Shown here piece after piece: positions 1-7,370 of a stretch of DNA of 64,000 bases. The notes beneath the pieces are model-generated. The model ran no database searches and had not been told where the DNA came from. It saw nothing but the letters and a program-made list of their open reading frames with translations. Made by a program: the position numbers and the translations under genes. The DNA is from Streptomyces sp. NBC_01750 (GTDB lineage: Bacteria > Actinomycetota > Actinomycetes > Streptomycetales > Streptomycetaceae). Location: positions 2,358,001-2,422,000 of the forward strand of contig NZ_CP109137.1 of assembly GCF_035918095.1 (NCBI RefSeq), written 5' to 3'. Positions within the stretch are counted from its first letter, which is position 1. Every line of letters starts with the position of its first letter.

Positions 1-1149
1 CCCGATCTGCCGGGCCCGAGCGGCGAGCCGCCACTGGTGCTCGCCGCCCGGCGCGGCTCTCCTTCGACGGTGCGGGCCCTGCTGCGGCACGGCGCCGGCG
101 CGACGGAGGCAGCGCTGACCGAGGCCAGGCAGTGGCTCGTACGGGATGTGGAGCGGGAGCTGCGGGAGGGGCTGCTGCGGGCGTACGAGGTGGCGGACAG
201 CGAGGAGTACGAGATCTTCACGCGCCGGGTCGAGGAGGACGGCGGGGTGACCGTCGTCGTCGAGCTGCTACGGGACGGCAGCCCGTCGGCCGGCAATGAG
301 CGGCAGACCGGCCACGGTGCGATCGCGACACTTCTGGAAGGCGAGCTGGGGACAATGACTCCGTACGCGGAGCTCGCCGAACGGGCCCTGCGTTGCGGGG
401 ATCCCGATCAGGACGACTGGGTCGAGTCGGTGACGGCGCTGTGGAGCCGCGGCGACGAGGAGACCTTCCAGGCGGCGGCCGCGTGGTGCGCGAGCGACGA
501 TCCCCTGCGCCAGGCGTTCGCGGCGGACGTGCTGGCACAGCTGGGGTTCGTGCGTCCGGGGCCGGACGAGGACGCCGGGCCCGACGGGTCGGGCCCGCGG
601 CGGCCGTTCGCCGCGCGGGCGTTGCCGCTGCTGCGCGAGCTGTCCCGGGAGGCGCGGGATCCGGAGCTGATCCAGGCGGCCGTGCTCGGTCTCGGGCACC
701 ACGGGGATCCGGCCGCGCTGCCCGAGATCCTGCGGCATGCCGGGCATCCGGACGCGGAGGTACGCCACCGGGTGGCGCTGGCGCTGTGCGGGCTGGTTCC
801 GGGCGGCCATACGGAGGGCGTCGAGGCGGTGATCACTCTGAGCCGGGACGCGGACACCCATGTCAGGGACTGGGCGACGATGGCGCTGGCGGGCATCGAG
901 GCCGATAGTCACGAGATCCGCGAGGCACTGGCGGCACGGCTCAACGACCCGGACGCGGACACGGCGGCGGAGGCGGCCCGGGGACTGGCGATGCGTCAGG
1001 ATCCGCGTGCCGCCGCGGCGTTGGCCAGGATCCTCGCCGACGAGGATCCGGACGGGTATGCCCGGGACACGGCGGTGGACGCGGTGCGGCAGCTGCAGGA
1101 CCCACAGCTCAGGCGTCGGCTGGAACAGACGTCGCCGCGCTGCCGCTGA
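1..1149 (+). CDS. HEAT-repeat protein, 5' end cut by the window
   Basis: The reading frame is open from base 1, so the true start lies outside the window; the first internal start codon is a GTG at 37. The N-terminal part (AARRGSPSTVRALLRHGAGA) looks like an ankyrin-type helix-turn-helix repeat. From about residue 120 onward there are HEAT/PBS-lyase-like repeats (for example DAEVRHRVALALCGL, DTHVRDWATMALAGI, DADTAAEAARGLAM) that should form a helical solenoid used as a protein-binding scaffold. No catalytic motif, signal peptide or membrane segment is visible. It ends 6 bases from the convergent barstar gene. The fold call is firm; the function is unknown. Confidence 0.85.
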   Translation, partial: PDLPGPSGEPPLVLAARRGSPSTVRALLRHGAGATEAALTEARQWLVRDVERELREGLLRAYEVADSEEYEIFTRRVEEDGGVTVVVELLRDGSPSAGNERQTGHGAIATLLEGELGTMTPYAELAERALRCGDPDQDDWVESVTALWSRGDEETFQAAAAWCASDDPLRQAFAADVLAQLGFVRPGPDEDAGPDGSGPRRPFAARALPLLRELSREARDPELIQAAVLGLGHHGDPAALPEILRHAGHPDAEVRHRVALALCGLVPGGHTEGVEAVITLSRDADTHVRDWATMALAGIEADSHEIREALAARLNDPDADTAAEAARGLAMRQDPRAAAALARILADEDPDGYARDTAVDAVRQLQDPQLRRRLEQTSPRCR

Positions 1150-1155
1150 CCCGGT

Positions 1156-1542
1156 TCAGCGGAGCCGTAGCCCGCCGGGTTTCCGCTCCTCGATGATCTG
1201 CGCCAGCCAGTCGAAGACGGTCGTACCACGACCGGCCTCCGCCTCGTCCAACTCGGCCTGGACGGCGGCCCTGTTCAGCGGATGGCCGCGTTCCAGCCGC
1301 AGCCGCAGCCGGCGTACGGTCTCGTCCCGCCCGAGTGCCCGGCGGGAGAGTTCGTGGTCGCGCCACTCGATGACGAAGTCGCCGTCGTCCGGTGTACCGA
1401 AGCCGCCGCCGAGGCAGTCTGCGAACGAGTCGAGATTGCGGCCGAAGTACCCGCCGGTCCCGTTCACCGCTTCGCCGATCACCCGCCAGAAGCTCTCCAG
1501 GTCGGTGACCTCCGCCCCGTCGATCACATAGGTCTTCGTCAC
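1156..1542 (-). CDS. Barstar-family ribonuclease inhibitor
   Basis: A 128-aa acidic cytoplasmic protein of the barstar fold. It begins VTKTYVIDGAEVTDLESFW, followed by the family signature FGRNLDSFADCLGGGFG (about residues 33-49), where the acidic loop-helix plugs the RNase active site. Barstar-family proteins bind guanyl-specific RNases such as barnase and RNase Sa with very high affinity and keep escaped enzyme inactive in the cytoplasm. It lies 18 bases downstream of an RNase Sa-type gene on the same strand, so the likely partner is next door and the two genes are probably co-transcribed. The GTG start at 1542 has no clear ribosome binding site, which suggests translational coupling. Confidence 0.88.
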   Translation of the reverse strand: MTKTYVIDGAEVTDLESFWRVIGEAVNGTGGYFGRNLDSFADCLGGGFGTPDDGDFVIEWRDHELSRRALGRDETVRRLRLRLERGHPLNRAAVQAELDEAEAGRGTTVFDWLAQIIEERKPGGLRLR

Positions 1543-1560
1543 GGGGCGGAGGATACCGGC

Positions 1561-1950
1561 TCAGCAGCCGTAGTCGACGAGGTCGAACGAGGCGTAGTGG
1601 TCGGCGGTGTAGTAGTCCTCCTGGGCCGTGTTGCCCGTGACGACGCGGCGGGCGCCGCGGTTGGAGGAGCCCGGCGTCTTGACGGTGTACTCGTGGTAGT
1701 AGCCGGTCGAATGCGACGGCAGGACGCCGTCGCGGTTCTGGAAGACGGTGCCGTCCTGGGGATACGGGAACGGCCCGCCGGACTCGATCAGGTCGAGTGT
1801 GTCGTGCGCCTGGGAGGGGAGGGCGGAGTAGCAGACGTCACCGACCGCGGCCGCGGTCGTCGGGGTGGCCGTGGCCTGTCCGCCGATGAGGAGGGTGGAG
1901 GCGAGGGCGGCGATGCCGCCGAGAACGGCGATTCGTGGGGGGATTCGCAT
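1561..1950 (-). CDS. Secreted guanyl-specific ribonuclease, RNase Sa type
   Basis: A 129-aa pre-protein with a clear Sec signal peptide (residues 1-29, MRIPPR then a hydrophobic AVLGGIAALASTLLI core, cleavage near ATA). The mature part closely follows Streptomyces RNase Sa (VCYSALPSQAHDTLDLI, then FPYPQDGTVFQNR). Aligning Cys40 with Cys7 of RNase Sa places every catalytic residue: Glu87 (Glu54), Arg102 (Arg69) and His118 (His85), with Cys129 completing the single disulfide. The enzyme should cut RNA 3' of guanosine via a 2',3'-cyclic intermediate outside the cell. It is followed at once by a barstar-type inhibitor gene. The promoter must lie in 1951-2105; no strong ribosome binding site is seen before the ATG. 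Confidence 0.93.
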   Translation of the reverse strand: MRIPPRIAVLGGIAALASTLLIGGQATATPTTAAAVGDVCYSALPSQAHDTLDLIESGGPFPYPQDGTVFQNRDGVLPSHSTGYYHEYTVKTPGSSNRGARRVVTGNTAQEDYYTADHYASFDLVDYGC

Positions 1951-2105
1951 ACCGACATCATGACGCGCGTAGACATGAACGCGTCAACCCCAAAGCCCTT
2001 TAGTTTTCTACGAGTTAACCTGGGTGGACGCAGGACTCCGGCGCCGTGAAGGACTTGGCCCGCTCCCCCGGGCCGGCGGCATCCTCACCGCTTACGCCCG
2101 CGCCA

Positions 2106-2996
2106 TTACCGCGCGCCGTAGACCGGTTGCGGAGTCTCGGAGTCAGCCAGCAGCTTCCGTGCGGCCTCGCCCGCCCCGGACGGGGTCCAGCGCGCACCCT
2201 TGTCCGCGGTGGGTCCCGGCCGCCAGCCCTCCATGACGGTGATGCGGCCCGCCTCGGCCTCGAAGACCCGGCCCGTCACGCCCGTGCTGGCGGCGGAGCC
2301 GAGCCAGACGACGAGCGGCGAGACGTCCTCGGGCAGGGCGGACAGACCGGCGAAGGTGTCCTCGGTCATACGGGTACGGGCCGCCGGCGCGATGGCGTTG
2401 ACCTGGACGCCGTACCGGCCCATCTCGGCCGAGGCGACCAGCGTCAGCCCGATGATCCCGGCCTTGGCGGCCGCGTAGTTGCCCTGGCCGACACTGCCCA
2501 GCAGCCCTGCTCCGGAGGTGGTGTTGACCACCCGGGCCGCCACCGGCCGACCCGCCCCGGCCTCGGAGCGCCAGTGCGCCGCGGCATGCTTGAGCGGCAG
2601 GAAGTGGCCCTTCACATGCACCCGCATGACGGCGTCCCAGTCGTCCTCGTCGAGGTTGACGAGCATCCGGTCTCGCAGAAACCCGGCGTTGTTGACGAGG
2701 GTGTCGAGTCGGCCGTACGTCTCCAGCGCGGCGGCGACGAGGGACGCGGCACCGTCGGTCGTGGCGATGTCGCCGCCGTGCGCCACCGCAGCACCACCCG
2801 CCGCCGTGATCTCGCCGACGACCTGCTGGGCAGGGCTCTCCGAGCAGCCCGCCCCGTCCAGCCCGACGCCGAGGTCATTGACGACGACCTTCGCCCCCTC
2901 GGCTGCGAAGGCGAGCGCATGGGCCCGCCCCAGACCGCGCCCCGCACCTGTGACGATCACAACGCGTCCTTCACAGATCCCGGTTGCCCCAGTCAT
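2106..2996 (-). CDS. SDR dehydrogenase of the KstR2-type steroid island (Rv3548c-like)
   Basis: Classical short-chain dehydrogenase with TGAGRGLGRAHALAFA for NAD(P) binding near the N terminus, VNNAGFL, and a YAAAK catalytic Tyr/Lys pair (in GNYAAAKAG). The 'GRGLGRAHALAFAAEGAKVVVNDLG' style (quoted in part) is that of (3R)-hydroxyacyl-CoA dehydrogenases of the HSD17B4 type. I chose ATG 2996 because AAGGAG at about 3004-3009 precedes it and it sits one base after the upstream SDR stop; a longer start at 3026 would overlap that gene. Length (296 aa) and position match M. tuberculosis Rv3548c from memory. It probably oxidises a hydroxyacyl-CoA intermediate of ring C/D breakdown; the exact substrate is inference. 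Confidence 0.85.
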   Translation of the reverse strand: MTGATGICEGRVVIVTGAGRGLGRAHALAFAAEGAKVVVNDLGVGLDGAGCSESPAQQVVGEITAAGGAAVAHGGDIATTDGAASLVAAALETYGRLDTLVNNAGFLRDRMLVNLDEDDWDAVMRVHVKGHFLPLKHAAAHWRSEAGAGRPVAARVVNTTSGAGLLGSVGQGNYAAAKAGIIGLTLVASAEMGRYGVQVNAIAPAARTRMTEDTFAGLSALPEDVSPLVVWLGSAASTGVTGRVFEAEAGRITVMEGWRPGPTADKGARWTPSGAGEAARKLLADSETPQPVYGAR

Positions 2997-2997
2997 C

Positions 2998-3750
2998 TCA
3001 CGTCTCCTTGTTGACAGTTGCGGCATCGAGGAACGCGGGGCGCTCTCCGCCCCCGTGCACCAGCAGCGAGGCTCCGCTCACGTACGCCGCCCGCTCCGAG
3101 GCGAGGAAGACGGCCGCGTCACCGATCTCCGACGGCTCGGCCAGCCGGCCCAGCGGCACCGTACGGCCGACCGCCGCCACGCCCTCGTCGTCCCCGTAGT
3201 GCAGAGGGGACAGTTCGGTGCGGACCATGCCGAGGACAAGCGTGTTCACGCGCACCTCGGGCGCCCACTCCACGGCCATGGAGCGGGCCAGGTTCTCCAG
3301 TCCCGCCTTCGCCGCCCCGTACGCCGCCGTGCCCGGGGACGGCCGGCCGCCACTGACGCTGCCGATCATCACGATCGATCCGCGGGCCGCCTTGAGATGT
3401 TCGTACGCCGCGAGCGAGGCGGTCAGCGGCGCGGTGAGATTGAGCTCGATCACGCGGGCATGACGGGCCGCTTCGCCTTCGCCGAGCAGCCGGTACGGTG
3501 TCCCGCCCGCGTTGTTGACAAGGGCGTCGAGCCGGCCGTGCCGCGCCACGACCGAGTGGAAGAACTCCCCCACCGCGGCCGGTTCGCGCAGATCAAGGGT
3601 TGCGAACTCGGCTCCGGCGACGGGGACTTCCGGCGGCCTGCGGGCACAGACCACCACCTCGGCGCCCGCCCGCAGGAAGGCCCGCGCGATCCCCGCGCCC
3701 ACGCCCCGTGTGCCGCCGGTGACGACGACGACCCTCCCGTCCAGCTCCAT
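2998..3750 (-). CDS. SDR dehydrogenase of the KstR2-type steroid island (Rv3549c-like)
   Basis: A 250-aa short-chain dehydrogenase: TGGTRGVGAGIARAF cofactor motif at the N terminus, NNAGG, a catalytic Ser in MIGSVSGG, and YGAAK (in AAYGAAKAG). Its ATG at 3750 has GGAAGG upstream and lies 18 bases from the palindromic operator at 3769-3788, on the leftward side of a divergent promoter shared with echA20. It is the first gene of a two-gene operon with the SDR at 2106-2996. Size and place match Rv3549c of the M. tuberculosis KstR2 regulon (from memory). The specific step is not known to me. Confidence 0.85.
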   Translation of the reverse strand: MELDGRVVVVTGGTRGVGAGIARAFLRAGAEVVVCARRPPEVPVAGAEFATLDLREPAAVGEFFHSVVARHGRLDALVNNAGGTPYRLLGEGEAARHARVIELNLTAPLTASLAAYEHLKAARGSIVMIGSVSGGRPSPGTAAYGAAKAGLENLARSMAVEWAPEVRVNTLVLGMVRTELSPLHYGDDEGVAAVGRTVPLGRLAEPSEIGDAAVFLASERAAYVSGASLLVHGGGERPAFLDAATVNKET

Positions 3751-3768
3751 CGGCTGCTACCTTCCTCA

Positions 3769-3788
3769 CCTAACAAATGTTTGGTGGA
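3769..3788. promoter_or_regulatory. KstR2-like operator between the SDR pair and echA20
   Basis: The 20-bp sequence CCTAACAAATGTTTGGTGGA is an imperfect inverted repeat. It agrees at 17 of 20 positions with the reverse complement of the other site at 12122-12141. The core AACAAATGTTTGGT resembles the KstR2 consensus AnCAAGnnCTTGnT (from memory) with two symmetric changes. It lies 18 bases from the SDR start and 18 bases before the echA20 start, so one bound dimer could silence both directions. The ATG at 3777 is inside this palindrome and is therefore a poor start codon for echA20. Confidence 0.75.
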
Positions 3789-3806
3789 AAGGTAGCTGAT
3801 CCACTC

Positions 3807-4571
3807 ATGGGTGTCTCCACCGCACGCCCCGAGAAGGGCATTTGTGTTGTCACGGCCGACTTCCCACCCGTCAACGCCCTCCCCGTACAGGGCTGGTACG
3901 ACCTCGCCGACACCCTCCGCGCGGCCGGCCGCGACCCCGGGACCCGCTGTGTCGTCCTGGCCGCCGCCGGTCGTGGCTTCAACGCGGGCGTCGACATCAA
4001 GGAGATGCAGCGCGACACCGGACACTCCGCGCTCGTCGGCGCCAACCGCGGCTGTTACGAGGCCTTCGCCGCCGTCTACGAGTGCGAGGTGCCGGTCGTC
4101 GCGGCGGTGAACGGCTTCTGCCTGGGCGGCGGTATCGGCCTTGTCGGCAACGCGGACGCGATCGTCGCCTCCGACGACGCCACCTTCGGGCTGCCGGAGC
4201 TGGACCGGGGCGCGCTCGGCGCGGCCACTCATCTCGCCCGTCTCGTCCCGCAGCATCTGATGCGCGCCCTGTACTACACCTCGCGCACCGCGACCGCGCA
4301 GCAGTTGCACGCCCACGGCTCGGTCTGGAGGGTCGTCCCGCGCGAGGAACTGACCGCCGCGGCCCTGGAGCTGGCGCGGGAGATCGCACGCAAGGACGGA
4401 TACCTGATCCGGCTGGCCAAGGCCGCCATCAACGGCATCGACCCCGTCGACGTACACCGCAGCTACCGCTTCGAGCAGGGCTTCACCTTCGAGGCCAACC
4501 TCAGCGGTGTCGCCGACCGCGTCCGCGACACCTTCGGCAAGGACACCTTCGGCGAGGAGGACCGAGCGTGA
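3807..4571 (+). CDS. echA20: EchA20-like enoyl-CoA hydratase-family steroid ring hydrolase
   Basis: Crotonase-fold protein of 254 aa. The oxyanion-hole segments AAGRGFNAGVDIKEM and NGFCLGGGIGLVGNAD are both intact. In the KstR2 pathway EchA20 hydrolytically opens ring D of HIEC-CoA to give COCHEA-CoA, the substrate of IpdAB (established for mycobacteria/rhodococci). The ATG at 3807 (MGVSTARPEKG) is preferred over the ATG at 3777, which lies within the operator and has no ribosome binding site; GGAAAGG at 3786-3792 is the best candidate for 3807, though its spacing is long. It overlaps ipdA by 4 bases (GTGA). It is first of a four-gene operon echA20-ipdA-ipdB-ipdC. Confidence 0.88.
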   Translation: MGVSTARPEKGICVVTADFPPVNALPVQGWYDLADTLRAAGRDPGTRCVVLAAAGRGFNAGVDIKEMQRDTGHSALVGANRGCYEAFAAVYECEVPVVAAVNGFCLGGGIGLVGNADAIVASDDATFGLPELDRGALGAATHLARLVPQHLMRALYYTSRTATAQQLHAHGSVWRVVPREELTAAALELAREIARKDGYLIRLAKAAINGIDPVDVHRSYRFEQGFTFEANLSGVADRVRDTFGKDTFGEEDRA

Positions 4572-5419
4572 CGGACAAGACCATGACGCCCGACGAGGCG
4601 GTGTCCGGGTTCCGCAGCGGAATGACGATCGGTATCGGCGGCTGGGGCTCGCGTCGCAAGCCGATGGCGCTGGTGCGGGCACTGCTGCGTACCGAGATCA
4701 CCGATCTCACCGTCGTGTCCTGCGGTGGCCCCGACATCGGCCTCCTCGCTGCCGCCGGCCGGATCCGCAGACTCGTGACGGCCTTCGTCACCCTCGACTC
4801 GATCCCGCTCGAACCGCATTTCCGCGCCGCCCGCGAGCGCGGCGACTTCGCGCTCACCGAGATCGACGAAGCGATGTTCATGTGGGGGCTGCACGCCGCC
4901 GCCAACCGGCTGCCCTTCCTCCCGGTGCGGGCCGGAATCGGATCCGACGTCATGCGGGTCAACCCCGGGCTGCGGACGGTCACTTCACCGTACGAGGACG
5001 GCGAGGAGTTCGTCGCCGTACCGGCCCTGCGGATGGACGCGGCGCTCGTCCACCTCAACCGCGCCGACCGGTTCGGCAACGGCCAGTACCTGGGTCCCGA
5101 TCCGTACTTCGACGATCTGTTCTGCGAGGCCGCCGACGCCGCGTACGTCTCCTGCGAGCGACTCGTGGAGACCGCCGAACTCACCAAGGACGCCGCGCCG
5201 CAGACCCTGCTGGTCAAACGTCACTCGGTCACCGGCGTGGTCGAGACACCGAACGGCGCGCACTTCACCTCCTGCGCTCCCGAGTACGGCCGTGACGAGA
5301 CCTTCCAGAAGCTGTACGCGTCCACCCCCTGGCCGGAGTTCGCCGAGCGTTTCCTCTCCGGCACGACCGAGCGCGACTACCAGTGCGCCGTCCGGACCTG
5401 GCACAAGGAGCAGCAGTGA
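4568..5419 (+). CDS. ipdA: IpdA, alpha subunit of steroid ring-cleaving CoA hydrolase
   Basis: A 283-aa class I CoA-transferase alpha-type subunit (MTDKTMTPDEAVSGFRSGM, then IGIGGWGSRRKPMALVRAL). IpdAB looks like a CoA-transferase but hydrolyses the last ring of COCHEA-CoA in steroid breakdown (known from M. tuberculosis and Rhodococcus). The acidic stretch TEIDEAM (about 97-103) lies where the catalytic Glu of IpdA is expected; that assignment is inference. The GTG at 4568 overlaps the echA20 stop by 4 bases, and the ipdB start overlaps this stop by 4 bases, so the subunits are translationally coupled. The frame stays open far upstream, but that part is out of frame with echA20 and is discarded. 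Confidence 0.9.
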   Translation: MTDKTMTPDEAVSGFRSGMTIGIGGWGSRRKPMALVRALLRTEITDLTVVSCGGPDIGLLAAAGRIRRLVTAFVTLDSIPLEPHFRAARERGDFALTEIDEAMFMWGLHAAANRLPFLPVRAGIGSDVMRVNPGLRTVTSPYEDGEEFVAVPALRMDAALVHLNRADRFGNGQYLGPDPYFDDLFCEAADAAYVSCERLVETAELTKDAAPQTLLVKRHSVTGVVETPNGAHFTSCAPEYGRDETFQKLYASTPWPEFAERFLSGTTERDYQCAVRTWHKEQQ

Positions 5420-6147
5420 CCATCAGCCGTTCCGAGTACTGCGTCGTCGCCTGCGCCGAGGCCTGGCGGGGCAATGGCGAAATACTGGCCGCCACCATGG
5501 CCCCCGTCTCCTCCTTCGGCGCCCGGCTGGCCAAGCGCACCTTCTCCCCCGACCTCCTCCTCACCGACGGCGAGGCGATGCTCGTCGACCTCGGCGGCGC
5601 GACGGAGGGCTGGCTGCCGTACCGCCAGCACCTGGCCATGGTCACCGGCGGAAAGCGGCACGTCATGATGGGAGCTAGCCAGATCGACCGCTTCGGCAAC
5701 CAGAACATCTCCTGCATAGGCGACTGGGAGCGGCCGGCGCGCCAGCTGCTCGGCGTACGCGGCGCGCCCGTCAACACCCTCAACAATCAGGTCAGTTACT
5801 GGGTGCCCAGACACTCCTCCCGCGTCTTCGTCGAGCGCGTCGACATGGTCAGCGGCGTCGGTTACGACAATGCGGCCGCCGCAGGCCCGTCCGCGTCCCG
5901 TTTCCACCGCATCCCGCGCGTCGTATCCAATCTGGGCGTCTTCGACTTCGCGACCCCCGACCGCTCGATGCGGCTCGCGTCCCTGCACCCGGGTGTCACG
6001 GTCGACCAGATCCGGCGGGCGACCGGCTTCGCGCTCACGATCCCCGCCCACGTCCCGTACACCCGCGAGCCCACCGCCGCCGAACTGCGCCTGATCCGCG
6101 AGGTGATCGACCCGAAGGGCACGCGCGAGCGCGAGGTCCCCGCGTGA
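5416..6147 (+). CDS. ipdB: IpdB, beta subunit of steroid ring-cleaving CoA hydrolase
   Basis: A 243-aa CoA-transferase beta-type subunit (MAPVSSFGARLAKRTFSPDL, LLTDGEAMLVDLGG). Together with IpdA it forms the heteromeric hydrolase that opens the last steroid ring. I chose GTG 5416: AAGGAG at 5405-5410 is correctly spaced and the start overlaps the ipdA stop by 4 bases. An upstream start at 5383 would add 11 residues with no ribosome binding site. The length is close to the roughly 250 aa of the mycobacterial protein. It overlaps ipdC by 4 bases. Confidence 0.9.
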   Translation: MTISRSEYCVVACAEAWRGNGEILAATMAPVSSFGARLAKRTFSPDLLLTDGEAMLVDLGGATEGWLPYRQHLAMVTGGKRHVMMGASQIDRFGNQNISCIGDWERPARQLLGVRGAPVNTLNNQVSYWVPRHSSRVFVERVDMVSGVGYDNAAAAGPSASRFHRIPRVVSNLGVFDFATPDRSMRLASLHPGVTVDQIRRATGFALTIPAHVPYTREPTAAELRLIREVIDPKGTREREVPA

Positions 6148-7217
6148 TGGAGACCGCCCTCACCAGACTCACCGGAGTCCGGCACCCCATCGTGCAGACC
6201 GGCATGGGCTGGGTCGCCGGGCCCCGCCTGGTCTCCGCCACCGCCAACGCGGGGGCACTCGGCATTCTCGCCTCCGCGACGATGACCGCCGACCAGCTGC
6301 GCCAGGCCGTCCGCGAGGTCATGTCCCGTACGGACGCGCCCTTCGGGGTCAATCTCCGCGCCGATGCCGGGGATGCCCGTGACCGGGTCCGGATCATCAT
6401 CGACGAGGGCGTGAAAGTCGCGTCCTTCGCGCTCGCGCCGTCCCGCGAGCTGATCGCCGAACTGAAGGACGCGGGCGTGGTCGTGATCCCGTCCATCGGG
6501 GCCCGGCGGCACGCGGAGAAAGTGGCGGCCTGGGGCGCGGACGCGGTGATCGTCCAGGGCGGTGAGGGCGGCGGTCATACCGGCGATGTCGCAACGACCG
6601 TGCTGCTGCCGCACGTTGTCGACGCGGTGGATATCCCGGTGATCGCGGCAGGCGGCTTCCACGACGGGCGGGGACTGGTCGCGGCGCTCGCCTACGGAGC
6701 GGCGGGCATCGCCATGGGCACCCGCTTCCTGCTCACCTCGGACTCGACGGTGCCGGACGCGGTCAAGGCCCGCTACCTCGCCGCGACCGTCAAGGACATC
6801 ACGGTCACCACGGCCGTCGACGGGCTCCCGCACCGCATGCTCCGTACGGAACTGGTCGACTCGCTCGAGCGGGCGGGCCGCTGGAGAGCCCTGGCGCAGG
6901 CCGTACGCCGTGCCGCCGGCTTCAAGAAGCTCTCGGATCTGTCCTGGTCGCAGATGATCCGCGACGGCCTGGCGATGAAGCACGGCAGGGACCTGAGCTG
7001 GAGCCAGGTCCTGCTCGCCGCCAACACGCCCATGCTGCTGAAGGCTTCCATGGTCGAGGGGCGAACCGACCTCGGAGTGATGGCTTCGGGGCAGATCGCC
7101 GGGCTGATCGAGGATCTGCCGAGCTGTGCGGAGCTCGTCGCCCGCGTGATGACCGAGGCGGCGCGGGTACTCGGCGCGCTACCGCGGGATTCTTCCCCGC
7201 CCCGCCCCTTCCCGTGA
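6144..7217 (+). CDS. ipdC: IpdC, nitronate-monooxygenase-family flavin reductase of steroid ring breakdown
   Basis: A 357-aa FMN-binding TIM-barrel protein of the NMO/FabK-like family: GMGWVAGPRLVSATANAGALG at the start (quoted here as family-type), the flavin/phosphate loop GGEGGGHTGDVATTVLLP in the middle, and IAAGGFHDGRGLVAAL. In the KstR2 pathway IpdC acts next to IpdAB and is needed to place a ring double bond before cleavage. Start is GTG 6144 or ATG 6147; both overlap the ipdB stop. Last gene of the echA20 operon. It ends at a GC-rich intergenic repeat. Confidence 0.87.
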   Translation: MMETALTRLTGVRHPIVQTGMGWVAGPRLVSATANAGALGILASATMTADQLRQAVREVMSRTDAPFGVNLRADAGDARDRVRIIIDEGVKVASFALAPSRELIAELKDAGVVVIPSIGARRHAEKVAAWGADAVIVQGGEGGGHTGDVATTVLLPHVVDAVDIPVIAAGGFHDGRGLVAALAYGAAGIAMGTRFLLTSDSTVPDAVKARYLAATVKDITVTTAVDGLPHRMLRTELVDSLERAGRWRALAQAVRRAAGFKKLSDLSWSQMIRDGLAMKHGRDLSWSQVLLAANTPMLLKASMVEGRTDLGVMASGQIAGLIEDLPSCAELVARVMTEAARVLGALPRDSSPPRPFP

Positions 7218-7257
7218 GCGGGGTCAAACCCCCGGATCCCGTGCGGCCTTCGGCCGT

Positions 7258-7360
7258 GTCCTCAATCGCCGGACGAGCTGGTTCCCGCCCATACCAGCCC
7301 CTCCGGCGACAATCAGCCCCGCCGCCGATTGAGGCGCGGGGTTCGGGGCGGAGCCCCGAC
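7258..7360. repeat. Streptomyces-type GC-rich intergenic inverted repeat, probable bidirectional terminator
   Basis: Between the convergent ipdC and helicase genes. TCGCCGGACGAGCTGGT (7264-7280) pairs imperfectly with ACCAGCCCCTCCGGCGA (7291-7307). CCTCAATCGCCG at 7258 faces CGCCGATTGAGG at 7321-7332, and a further GGGGC...GCCCC hairpin follows near 7337-7355. From memory, segments of this type (CAATCGCCGGACGGGCTG... and GATTGAGGCGCGGGG) recur between convergent genes throughout Streptomyces chromosomes. It likely ends transcription from both sides. The remaining bases 7218-7370 hold no gene. Confidence 0.65.
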
Positions 7361-7370
7361 AGGACCGGTG

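Noticed and set aside
3777..3806. ATG at 3777 as the start of echA20
   Set aside because: It lies inside the palindromic operator and has no purine-rich site upstream; ATG 3807 fits the family length better.
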